From Numida meleagris (Eukaryota; Chordata; Aves; Galliformes; Numididae), in the NCBI RefSeq assembly GCF_002078875.1, contig NC_034410.1, positions 43,134,202 through 43,198,201 of the forward strand: 64,000 nt of DNA, written 5' to 3'. Below are positions 35,961 through 47,800 of this stretch, piece after piece (the first letter of the stretch is position 1; the number at the start of each line of letters is the position of its first letter). The notes beneath the pieces were generated by a model, which was given only the letters and a program-made list of their open reading frames with translations, was not told the DNA's origin and did no database searches. A program made the translations under genes and the position numbers.

Positions 35961-38900
35961 TCTGCCTGCAGGCGGGGGGCATCTCCAGCAGCGTTTGGCA
36001 CAGGCAGCGCATCGCCGTGTGTGTTTCTGTTGCCATTTTTCACTGTAAGAAGCGTGGTCGCAGACAGGGTACGTGTTTGTCATTGGAACTGCTTGTTAGG
36101 TGACAGACAACCGTGCCAAAGCCTGACTTACTCCAGCTGTTGGAGCAGGTTAGGGGAAGATGAGTGCCCCATCCCTCAGGCAAAACACACCTGCTTGTGC
36201 CCCAGCCAAGCTCGTGACAGCGGTGGCTTTGCTCTGGTGAATCCCAGCACGGGCTCACTTCTTAGGATATTTGGCTCCCGTGCACCTCCAACAGCAGCTC
36301 TGTGTGGTCAGTGTGGTTTAAACCCATGTGTTGCATTATTTCACAGAAATGTGCTTGTGCAGCCTTGCTGTTAGGGCACATCTGTAGTGGGGTACAGCCT
36401 CATCGAGGAGACCGTGGTGCTGGCAATGAGCAGCCGCGCTGACTGGCCTGACACCTGCGTGGATGCACCCAGCCAGCCCCCACTGGTGTTGTCTGAGTGA
36501 GGGTATGGTTCCCCTGGTCTCCCTGTAGTGTACAGTGACCTTTTTCTTGGAACGATGCTCTGGAGTACAGTTTTCTTGCATTCCTGAGAGCAGATAACAG
36601 ATAATGCAATACATGACAATGTATAACATTGTCCTTTTTTGTTTTCCTTGCCCTGTGCTTAGCTGGCTGAAGCAAACCAGAGCTGAATGGTGGTACCCAG
36701 AGCATCACATTTGATTTATGCATGTAACTAATTTGAAATTCCGGGTTGCTTTAGAGTAAATGAGAAGTTAAAGCTTTCCTGATGAGAGCTGTCTGTTTCC
36801 TGGGTTGTGTGGATGAGAAGAAAAAAAGATAGCCTGCACCTTGCTTGGAACTGCAGTGCAGCAAGCCTGCCAGGAGCGCTTCACATGTTGTTCTTCTGAG
36901 AGGGAGCCCAAAGGAGGGTGGCAGCTTTGGATCTGTGGACACTAGGGCCCCAAGCAGTGCCAGCTCCTAACTGGTATGCAGAGGGTGACCACTGTGCAGG
37001 GGCAGAGACCTCCCTCAGACTGCTTCTGGCTCTGTCCCAGGAACTGGGTGCTTGGCAGTGCCTTGGGCCACAGCTTCAGCCAGACAAACCTTGGGAACCG
37101 CTGCTCCGTGAGCTCTAATTGCAAGGAAGGGTGCAGAAAGCTCAGCGTTAATGTCCCGTGGCTGAGGGAGGAATGCTGAATGGGAGGAAGAGCACAGCCC
37201 TTGTTGATGTTTGTACTGCTTGCCTGGTGGTGGATGGTGCATTTGTGAAGTTCAGCTGTGAGTTTTGCAATAACAGGAACCAGGCTTAAAGGTGGTGCAG
37301 CTTTTGGAATTTAGAACAAATGGGCTCAGATTGAAGCAGTCCGAGTGAATAAAGGTAATGTGAAGCACTGTGCTACTTAATAAAAAAAGACAGTGAAACA
37401 GTTGCAGCCCTATTTCCAGTTCTAGTGGAAAGGCCTGCTGTACCCCAGTGCACATAGAGATGGGAGGGCTGTAGCAGGGGATAAGGGTGGTGTGTGACAC
37501 GCATCTTAGACCTTTGCAGTGGCTTCTTGAGTCACTGACGTCCAATGTAGCATGGAGTAGACAGGCATTATATTCTGTTTTGCAGTTACTCTGATTTCCA
37601 TGTCTCAGTATTTCAAAGGATAACAAAATTAATGTTTACCCGTAGAAAATGGGAGACAGGGACCGTTTGTGCTTGCCAGCGAAACAGTGAGCAAAAGTAA
37701 CGCTGTTTGCCAACTGAAAAGTTCTTTGTTTGAAAGCCCTTAATATAGGGCAGCTCTGAACATGCAGGTTTTTCCAGTTCCCAAAGTGGCTCTCTCCTTG
37801 GCTAACTCTTAACATCATCGAGTTGGATCGCGACAGCCCCAATTTTCACTTTAGGCCTTTGCAAGCTAGAGGTGATATCTTCTGTCACTGTTTCATCAAT
37901 GCATTATTTAATGTACACCCTGTGTCTTCCTGTATCTAGTTGTTTAGGTGCAGGATGTAGCTATTTTAAGTCTGAACGCCTTAAAGCCTTCATCCACTTG
38001 TGAAACTCCCTGATATGGTAGGGAAGAAGTGTAGCCCAAAGTGAGGATACAACAGGAGAAGCTGAGCGACTGGTCCATGCTTCTGAAGGGGCTGCGGCAG
38101 GGGCAGGGGAGAGTCAAATCTTGGGCCATCTGCTCACTGAGGGTAGGATTCAGAATATTCTTCAGGCTAGGATGTTTTTGATTCTGGGATGGGATGGTTA
38201 ACATGTGAAAACCAACAATTCTTTTCTGCTTCTCTGGAAAATGCATACTTTATGCCATGAAAGCAGTGTGGTTTTTAACACGGGCATTAAAAACAATACC
38301 AGTTGTATAGGCAAACCTTCCCCCTTTGCTTTCTGTCTTTCCCTTTTTTTTTCAAAAGGTTGATACAAGACAAGTGGAGAATTTGAATTCCCTTGAGCCG
38401 GTGGCTTGCTGTCAAGCCCTGAGTCAGCATCCAAACTGGAAAGCTGTCCAGAGGGCTGGGACAGCTCCTCCCGTCACGTCTCACAGGGCCTGACATCTCT
38501 GCGGCTCTCTGACAACCGCTGATTGACATAGCTGAACATGGGATCGGACCACGGCAGATCCAGGCCTGACCTGATTCCTTACTGCCCGTGTGACCTGCAT
38601 CTCCTTGTCACCCGGTTCAGTTACCCTCCCACATTCCTGTACCTTGGACAGTAACCGCTTTGTCAACCGCTTTGTTGTCGCCTCTTTTCCTGCTCTCAGG
38701 CCAGCAGCTAAGGGACTTTGCAGGTGGAGCTGCAGCCGTTTGTCAGTAACTCAAGACTCTCAGGCGAGTCTTTGTTGTGTTATAATATATTTATACAGTG
38801 CGTATTTGTTGGTTAAACAGAAATGATACAGGCATTAACCAAGAAGCTGGTGCCATCTGTCCTGAGAGACTGTGCACCACAGGCATTCTTTTAATTAAGA

Positions 38901-41087
38901 AAACACGGCCTTATTTTCCTTTCTGTTATACTAATGGAATTCCACTGATGCTGCAGAAGTTGCTACTTTTTTACAGTAGCGTCAGCAAGAAAACTGTGGG
39001 GCTTGTGCCTTACATGGCTACCTCTTCCCAGCCTGTCTGTGTCAGCCCTGAGGTGGGAGTTCCTAGATCTGACAGATGTCTTTGAGGTAATTCTCTCTTT
39101 GTGCTCTCTCATGAGGCTGAAACTGTTGCCCTTAGTGTGGCCTGAATTTCCAGAAGAAGAATGAAAGCTTGTCTCTACCAGGCATCATGCTGTTCCCCTG
39201 CTCCTGGGGTGGCTGCAGTAGGGCTGGCAGAACGGACTCTGCCCTGTGACGTTTTGATCTGAGTCAGCCAGCGCATGGTCGGTGTAATGCTAATATCCTG
39301 GTGCCTAACCCTTCCCTTTACCATTTTAACCAGAGAGAGGTAGTTGTTTTGTTTTTAACTGTGCGTGGGGTCTTGAAAATATTTCGCTGGAAGTACAGTT
39401 CTCTAGCAAATTTAAACCTGCTAATAATAGACTTGCTTTTTTTAGCTGCTGTTCACGGAGCTGCTCAAAGTGTCCCGTTGACCCTCTAGGGTTCTATGTG
39501 CCAGGGGTTGCAGATGAATATCTGGATGAATCTGCAGGAGACGGCCAACACTTCTCAGCGTTCTCATTCCACTCTTGTTGATCAGATAAAAGTTTTCAGA
39601 AACCATTAGGAAAACTATACAGAATATTGGTATTTCCTAATTATTCCTGCTGGAACTTGCTTTGGTGAGTTCTGACAGGCTTGTTGCTAGATCTGGGCTG
39701 TAAGAAAGCATGGCAGGAGAAGCAAAGGTAAATATCCTGTTAGTTAGAAAACACATTTTCATTTCTGTTGCCAAGAACGATTGAATACATAATGTTTTTG
39801 TTAATGTGGTTTTATGTACAGAAGACTGAAGTGAACTTCAAAATGAGTTTTCAGTTTGTATGTGTATTTATAAAAGTATAGGTCAATTATTGGTGTTGTT
39901 AAAGGGAATGTCCAGTGTATAAAGATCACCTAGTGTCGCATTTATGAATACAGTGTGACCAGTAATGTATGCTTGCTTCCTTTTGATGACAGTAAAAAGT
40001 TAACCTGATAATTGTTTATCAGCTCACAAAATGCTGTCAGTGAACTCTTGTTCTCTGTGTTAAAAAAACTGTCTTAAAGAATGTGTTTACCTTAAATAAG
40101 GAAATAATAACCGAACACTCTAGAAAGGCTCAGAGTTTGCCCCGGTCTCTCTCTCTCTCTCTTTCTTTTTCTTTCCCCCAAAATTGCTTTAATACAACAG
40201 GCAGAACTTGACATTCAGTGCAGGTGACCCCTCCCCAAAGTTTAATGTTAAATGGACTTGTAATAGAGGAAACGCTTGCAATGTCTGCACAGTAATAGTG
40301 CAGTGTTGCAAGTCATACTGAGGTGCTTGGTTTTTCCAGCACGAGTAATTAGATGAAAATCAGCAGGGTGACGGTGAGCAGTGTACTTTTTGTGAGATCA
40401 GAACGTCAGACAGCATTGAGGTACCCACTGGGCAAAGGCCCAGATCAATTCTTAGTGCATTCTTAACGCGTTGTTCAGCAGTCACAGGCCGTTAGAAATA
40501 GTTTTTTTTGTTTGTTTTTTTTTTTATATGACTTACGTCAGGTCAAAAGACAGTTATTTAATTTATAAAAGGTGTAATTGTGTATTGTAAGTGTTCATTG
40601 TAGCAGGAAGTGGATTTTAATTTCTTTTGTTTACATTTCTAATGTGTATATTACATATTCCTTTGATTATTCCTGTGGTGCTAAATGCCTTCCAGATAAG
40701 AAAGAGAAGGTTTCACTGTGACGTTGGGCTGACTGGACGTGTTTGCTGTCACTGTCTGACGTACCTGCTGGCCTCCCTGCAGCCTGACACAGTGATCAGG
40801 TCCTTGCTGTTGGTGCTCACCTGTTGTGTGCTCCTGAGCAGGAGGGGCCGACGTACCTGGGCTGTGTGTGACAAACTGAGCTCCTGTGCAGGGTGATTCC
40901 AGGTCAGGGCTGCCAGGGCAAGTTACTCCTCCATGCCACAATCCCTGTTGCTTTTTAAATACGAAAATACCAGGTTAACCAACATAAACAAAAAGATGTT
41001 TATGTAGGTCGGAACAATGAATTAAAAACATTAACCAGGCTATGTGGAAGGGGAGCTGAGATTTTGTCCTCTTACAGCAGGACTGTA

Positions 41088-41780
41088 AGGTGTTGACCTG
41101 GACAAAGGGATAGAGTCCGCCCTCAGCAAGTTTGCTGATGATGCAAAGTGGAGAGGAGTATACGTCAGGATTGGATGTTGTACCAGAAGGCTGTGCTGCC
41201 ATTCAATGTGTCCTGGACAGGCTGGTGAGTTGGGCAGGGAGGAACCTGATGATCTTCAACAAGAGCAAGTGTAGGGTCCTGCACCTGGGGAAGAATTACT
41301 GCCTGCATCAGTGCAGGTTAGGGACTGACCCGCTGGAAGGGAGCTCTTTATCAGGGCCTGGGTGTCCTGGTGGGCAGCGGGTTGACCACGAGCCAGCAGT
41401 GTGCCCTCATGGCCCAGAAGGCCAATGGTATCCTGGGGCGCATTAAAAAGAGGGTGGCCAGCAGGTTGAGGGAGGTGATCCTCTCCCTCTACTCTGTCCT
41501 GGTGAGGCTGCATACTGTACTGTGTCCAGTTCTGGGCTCCTCAGTTCAAGAAAGAGAGGGAACTTCTAGATATGGTCCAATGGAGGGCCACAGAGATGAT
41601 GAGGGGGACAGAACATATCCGTTATGAGGAAAGGCTCAGAGACCTGGAACTGTTCAGCCTGGAGGAGAGAAGGCTGTGACAAGATCTCATCGCTGTTTAT
41701 AAATATCAAAAGTGCAGGAGTCAAATGGATGGGGACAGGCACTTTTCAGTCGTGTGCAATGACAGGGCAAGAGGCAGCAA
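41088..41780 (+). mobile_element. CR1 LINE fragment
   Basis: Plus-strand CR1 sequence: CAGCAAGTTTGCTGATGATG, then GATCTTCAACAAGAGCAAGTG, GTCCTGCACCTGGG, GAGCCAGCAGTGTGCCCTCA and GAAGGCCAATGG. It continues to the region that reads ctcatcgctgtttataaata. These follow the C-terminal reverse-transcriptase coding part and start of the 3' UTR of CR1. The copy lacks the very 3' end and its frame is broken. Confidence 0.92.
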
Positions 41781-43556
41781 GCAAAAACTGCATCACAGTA
41801 AGTTCCATATGAATAATGTACGCTGAAACGCTTAAGTGTTTCTCAAGTAATGAATAGTGTTCGTATAGCCATTACTGATTTTTCATTTTGTTGCTCAATG
41901 ATGGCTCTGAAAGCAGTCTTAAATAACTGAGTGCATTAAATAACACACTTGTCCTCCAGCCAGAAGTCAGTGTTGGAGGCCTGCGCTGCATCTCACTGGG
42001 TTCCTTTCTGTACTGCAGAAACTCGATCCTCAGGTGAGGTGCCTCTAGGGTCCTACCACTTCCTCCTTTGGCACTTCTACAGCAATAGTTTTATTTTACC
42101 CATTACTTCTGGGATAACTTCCATTGGAGTGAAACTGCTTCCTGCTTTAGCAAGAGCTCTGCATTTTGTTTGTCTTCAGAAGTGTGCTGTTCAGGGCTAA
42201 GCCCACAGCTATAATCAGTACGCATTTGTCTAGCTTCCAGCCAGGACTGACCTTAAGGTGACTTGTCAAACTCATTCCTCTGTTGGTAGGAGTTGGCTTT
42301 TCTTGTGACTCTTTCATTCCTTTGCTTTGGAAAACAAAATGCCAGGGAAAAAACACAAAGGAATCTCACTGAGTCTAGGCAGAAAATCCTGAAAGTCAGT
42401 GCTCAAGCTATCCCAGCTTGCTGCTGTACCTCACGTGTCAGGTCTAAAACTTTAGTTTGAAAGCTGAACACCTGAGTTTTTTGTATATTTAATGCATTAT
42501 TGTGTTACTGTTGGTTCAAATATCGTTGTCAGGCATGAGTCTTATGTCAGCTTTATTTTGAGCTGGCAAACTGGCGTAACTCTTCTAGTAAGATAATTAA
42601 ACAATGCAGTGAAGGTCAACTGTTATCTTGGGGAGGGGAGTCTTCAAAACACTTTTAAAGTCCGTGTGAATGTGTAAATATGTTTCCTCACACACATGGT
42701 GAATGTGTGGGGGAAAGGCATGGGTTTGCTGGTAGGTGGAGATCTGTCAGAACTTAGGCCAGCGGATTGTAAGGGTAATCACCGCTTCTGGAAATGATAG
42801 AGCTTCTCTCCCTAAGTGTCTGCTGTCAGGAGGCTCAACTATAGCTGTGGTTAACACACAAAGTAATTGCAATGTGATATGTGAGTTTTGCAAACGAGGA
42901 GTTTTGTTATTTTTTTTCCTCACCGGAGTAATTGAGATACACAGGCACTTCTTCAGTCTTGATTTTTCTATTCTGTATGATGTATCTGTCAAGTTGGCAG
43001 GCTATATCATTAAGCCATACAACTTTTTTTTTCAGATTCCTAAAACATTCCAAACTGTTTCACTTGGTAACGTTCTGAGTGTTAATAGCAGAAAAAGAAC
43101 ATACCTAATTAATCACTCTGCTCATTAATAGCCTTAACCTTAGGCCATGAGAGACTCGTTGTCCTCCTGTGAATTTGGTCTTCCTGAAATAAGAGCAGAA
43201 AAGCAAGTTGTCATCCCCATTGCTGCCTGGATAGGGCAACAGCATGGCTGTGGAGCTTGGTGCTTGCAGTGTAGAGCTTTTCCCTCTGCTGGACAGAATT
43301 GAGGCATAAATGCTTTGAGCTTAAGGTTCTAGATTCTTCTGTGATCTCACTGCATTTCATATAAAATTCATCCATTTTGTCTAAGCAATAGTATGTTAAA
43401 AAATGTATTTTTTTCAATATTTGGATGCAAAAATAGCTTCAATATGAACTTTTTTGGCAGAAAACATAACTACTGATGTGCATCGTCTCCCTCCCTCTGA
43501 ACTGAAATGGAAACAAGCACTGGTTTTTGAAAAGACACGAAACCAATCCTTACGTG

Positions 43557-44288
43557 TCAAAGCATGAGGCAGCTGAGCCCTTCTGTTGGGTACATGCAAT
43601 TCAGTGTATTTAGTAGCAAAGTCCATTTTAGTGGAAGGTGGGTCCTGACGCGTGGGTTGCGGCGTTTGGCCATTTCAAACGCTGTGCAAACACTTCTCGA
43701 AGAAGTGGCTGTGGAAGAAGTGGCTGGGTGTGTGAATGGCACTTGCAAAGCCTCCAGGTGTGCTCTGATCGTGGAGCTGGTGAAGCTCTCAGCGCAGCTG
43801 ACTGATCCCTTGCCAGAGCAGTGCAGGCACCCTTTCCGCCTCATATGCTTGTGTTTGGTGGAGCTGCGTTGGAGCCATAGCAAGCGCTCAGTGTGCTCGG
43901 GGCAGTGTGGTGTTTGCCTCCAGCATCGGCCTTCTTGGAAGATGAGGTTCCCACAGAGATGGTGGGGATGTGGTGATGGGAGCAGTGTCGTGGTGGTGCC
44001 CTTGTTACAGAGCAGGGACTTAGCCAGGAGTTCCAAAGGGGAGTAAAGCAAATGCCATCGAGGGTTGAAGCGAAGCGGAGCAGCGGGCTCAAGGGAGCCA
44101 TAAGGCCAGTGGAGGAGGGAAGAGCACGCTCCAGGCAAAACTGGAGAGTCTTTTCTGCCTCGGGCCTGGCCCAGCAGAATGGGGTCTGCTGGCTGTGCCA
44201 GCTCTTTGCTCTCTTCCTCTATAGAGGTGCCCAGGTGTTTCTTTAGCCGCTCCTGTTGGCCCCGCCTGGCCACTGCGCTCTGCATCAA
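43557..44288. other. Stretch open on both strands, no recognised gene
   Basis: The minus strand is open for 243 codons (43557-44288), and the plus strand is open for 160 codons (43564-44046). Neither translation shows a domain I recognise, and there is no clear splice context. It may be chance or an old retrocopy. Confidence 0.25.
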
Positions 44289-44562
44289 AGCACTCGCTGC
44301 CTTTCCTCAGTGGGGGTGGCTGGAGTCAGTGTGTGATTAAGCAAGTCTTAAAAGCACTTAGAGAGTCTTCTTGGGTAAGAAGCGTTCTGATAAGCACAAG
44401 AGTCTGGCTTCCAAAGCCATTATTTTTTGTTTGGTTCGTCTTTTTCACTGCTTCAACTCGCTTTCTGCAGTTGGGAATGTCTCATGCGATCCCATCCTGC
44501 CGTGTGAAAGGATCTCAGAGGGCCTTGCGAGGCAGTGAGCGCTGTTTCTGATTCCTTTTCAG

Positions 44563-44586
44563 ATGCAAGTATGGACATAATAGCCT
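44563..44586 (+). promoter_or_regulatory. ZDHHC3: ZDHHC3 5' UTR segment with two upstream ATGs
   Basis: Follows a CCTTTTCAG acceptor. It contains ATG at 44563, a five-codon open frame ending TAA at 44580, and ATG at 44571 in a strong Kozak context (A at -3, G at +4). The second opens a 17-codon frame that overlaps the main start and stops at 44624. The main ATG has C at -3. An overlapping uORF like this would be expected to lower translation from the first main ATG. Confidence 0.75.
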
Positions 44587-44892
44587 ATGATGATTTCTTC
44601 AGTCCACCGCTTCAGAGATATTGAAAGGACACCTGAATACCTCCAGCCAGAGAAGTGTGTTCCACCTCCCAGCCGCGCTTCCTTGGGAACAATGTGGTTT
44701 ATTCGAGATGGCTGTGGTATCGCGTGTGCTGTTGTCACCTGGATGCTGGTGTTCTACGCTGACTTTGTAGTCCTTCTTGTCATGCTAGTTCCCTCAAGAG
44801 ATTACGTTTATAGCGTCATCAATGGCACGGTGTTCAACACCTTGGCGTTCCTCGCTTTGGCTTCACATTTTCGTGCTATGCTGACAGATCCA
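44587..44892 (+). CDS. ZDHHC3: ZDHHC3 coding exon 1
   Basis: 306 bp. Starts at a doubled ATG ([20 protein letters not shown]), runs through TM1 and TM2 and ends MLTDP at CCA|GTAAGT. Either ATG could initiate. The second, at 44590, has the better Kozak context (A at -3). Confidence 0.95.
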
Positions 44893-47800
44893 GTAAGTAT
44901 CTCTCTGCATGTCTCGGGAAGAAAAAGGCAGTGTTTTTCTTATCTGATCGATGTTGAGTAACTCGGTTGCTGAGTGAGTGGCAGATTTAAATAACTTCTG
45001 CGTGTCAGCCTGCTGAGCGAGGCTGCTGATGTGGGAGGCTAATTCCTCATCCCACTCAAGTCAAATGCAAAGTTGAGGACCCAGCTGTAGATTCTCCCTG
45101 TGAGAGCAGCTTCTCTTTCCGTGCTGAGGAGAGCGTTCCTCCCTGAGACTTTTCTCACAAGTGCTGAATCTCGTGTTTGTGGCTTGTCATGTCTCGACAG
45201 AACAGCAAAGCAGGAAAAGCCAGTTCTGGTTATCTGCCTTGGCAAGCATTACTGCAGCAGAATGGAGCAGAATGCACTTGTTTTGAAAAGCCACGCTGCC
45301 ACCTCTCACACTAGTGATTTAGTGAAGTTTATTGGACTGTGCAAACACAAATATGTAAGCATGCTACCAGCTGAAAGTTCTTGGGCAGACAGGAAGCATA
45401 AGGATTGTGACACTTCCTTGCCTGCATTTGTAGGAGTTGCTTCTGTAATAAGAGATGGTTTAATACCATGATGGTTGTTCTGAATGGCTTGTGCTTATTT
45501 TGCTTATCAACCTCTGGGCAGTACATTCACTTCAAAGACCCATTCATGCTAGACAGTGGAAGAAAAAACAGGCTTAGATTTCTTCTCTCCTTCCTCCTGA
45601 GACTTTTTGTCGCTGTTGGGAATGGCATCGGGTCCCTGATAGTCAAATTATTCCCTCCAAATGTCATTTCCTACTTGAAACCTTGTTAGGTGCTGTTAAA
45701 ACTTCAGTGTTATTTTTATTTCTTGATTTTTAGCTCTTCCAGGGGCTGCAGAGCTGCATAAATGGCTCAGTTTGGGGTAGTTTTGCAGTCTGTGGTAAAG
45801 CAAAGACTGATTCATTGCATGCCGCTGCTGCTGGGAAGAACTTTGAGCAGTAGTTGAGGCGCTGAAACTTGTGGTCATTGGGCTCGCAAATACAAGGTGT
45901 AGCAATTTGTTATATAAGCATTATTGTTGTTGTTAATTATCATATGTTGTGTGGCTTTAATGCCAAGGACCTTCAGGTCTGTGGAGTTATTTTGCAGAGC
46001 TCGCGGTAACTCTTGAAACAAAAGCTGTATTTTAAAGCAGGCTGAGCAAGCACAGCATCAGAGAAACAGATAAAATCTCTACACAGAGGAATCTGGAAAA
46101 GATATGTTAATTCCCACTGTGTGGTTGGTGGGATTTTTGTGTGTGGATGGAGAGAACCAGTGAGATTTTGTTTTATTTTTCATGGAGATTTTTAGAAAGA
46201 AATCAGCTAGGCAAAATGGAGATGGGAACAAAGGGAGGGGATGCAGCAAAGCAGGGCTGGCGGTGTGAGTTTGGGAGGGAGGAGGCTGCTGGGAGATGGA
46301 GAGCAGCGGCACATCTGGGATCAGAATGAAGCAGAGCACTGCAAAGAAATAGGAACTGTTATCAAAAATTAATGAACACTTTTATTTTTCAGAGTTGATA
46401 GCATATCGTCCTTTTCAAGAACTGCTTCCTGTGTGTTCTTGCTAAAAGCATTCCTTGTGTTTGGAACTTTGCTGTGTGCTGAGAGAGCATCAATTGTAGC
46501 GTTTTGTGGAAACTGGCCTTGGTAACCAGCTCTAGATTGGTCAGGGCTGTTGGGAGGTTTATGCAGAAAAATCTGAAGACTGCTCAAGAAAGCCCTATAA
46601 TACCAGTTTAATGTGCAGCTCTTTTGTCAATATGCATTATTCTTGTTTATTGCTGTTGAGAAATAGTATAGCTTTAAGAAGAGACTGCTTCATCAGAAAT
46701 TTGATAAAATGTCCAGTCCCTGGTTTTATTTCAGTATAAAAGCCTACGTCTCCAGGGATGCATTGTGTCAGAGTACCAGCAGTGATTTCCTACATCACAT
46801 TTCATCATTTTTTTTTCTCTTTTGATCAAATTGATGGCTGGAAACTCCTGAACATTTTGAAAACTTCTGAAAGTTCAGACTTCTGCAGCAGCAGTGTGTC
46901 TCCTGTTTAAAGACACTTATTTTAATGTCACAATTGCACAAACAAGAATATTTTGCCTGGTCTTACTTGGGGGAAAGAATTCTTAGAAAGAGTGCATTGT
47001 TTGAAAGTTAAACCCCAATTTAAATAACAAATACTCAATGGAAGTGTAGCTATAAATACATTAGATGCTTATCAGCAATGATGTAGACAGAGGTACTTCA
47101 GAAGCAGCTGCTTCTACTGGAATTAAAACATCTGCTGTCTCCAATTTGTGATAAGAAACACTGGGATGATAAATCCATTGATAGATGTGGGGAGGAGGAT
47201 AAGAATTCTTAAATATTTTAAAATTGATGTGAAATTACAGAAGACTGATTCTTTATGTAAGGATTTACTGCTGCTTGTTTTATTTTGTTTTTAAAAGTGG
47301 TATTTTAATATATTGTTGTATATATTAGGACCACCTTGTTATAACTTCTTTTTCTGGATCTTCTTGCTCTTCCCAGCTCTCTGTTGATAGTAGAGAATTT
47401 TTGTCCTCTTTCCTCTCCCTCCCCTTCCATAGTTATAAGTCATCTCTATTATTTTGAGCACTGGCAGTGTTCATAGGATAATCTTCTGGTTTGTTTTCCT
47501 TTTCTGCAGGGTGCTGTGCCCAAAGGTAACGCAACAAAAGAGTTCATTGAGAGTTTACAGCTAAAGCCAGGACAGGTGGTTTACAAGTGCCCAAAATGTT
47601 GTAGCATCAAACCTGACAGAGCACATCACTGCAGGTAAAGTCTGTTCTGAGGATTCCTCTTTTATCAGTTATCTCTGGACCTCAAGAATTGTCCCGTGTG
47701 CCTGAATTATTGTTAGAGTGTGAGACTTGAGTGATTAAATTGAGAGTTTGGCATTCAAGTTCTGTTGCCAGAAGTGGCAGACACTTGCAAGCTTCTCTGT

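Larger units (their letters stand above)
35961..44562. other. ZDHHC3 5' intron(s)
   Basis: About 8.6 kb between the CpG island and the first coding exon. It contains one CR1 fragment (41088-41780), a short TC run near 40146-40161, and a 43557-44288 stretch that is open on both strands with no recognised product. Further untranslated exons may exist but could not be found by eye. Confidence 0.6.

Noticed and set aside
35251..36036. 261-codon minus-strand open frame and overlapping frames in the CpG island
   Set aside because: Arg/Pro/Ala-rich translation from very GC-rich DNA, where stops are rare; no domain; all frames behave alike.
40146..40161. TC-rich microsatellite
   Set aside because: Short simple repeat of a kind common in introns; no added significance.
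41132..41627. Plus-strand open frames at 41.1-41.6 kb
   Set aside because: They are CR1 LINE sequence and not a host gene.
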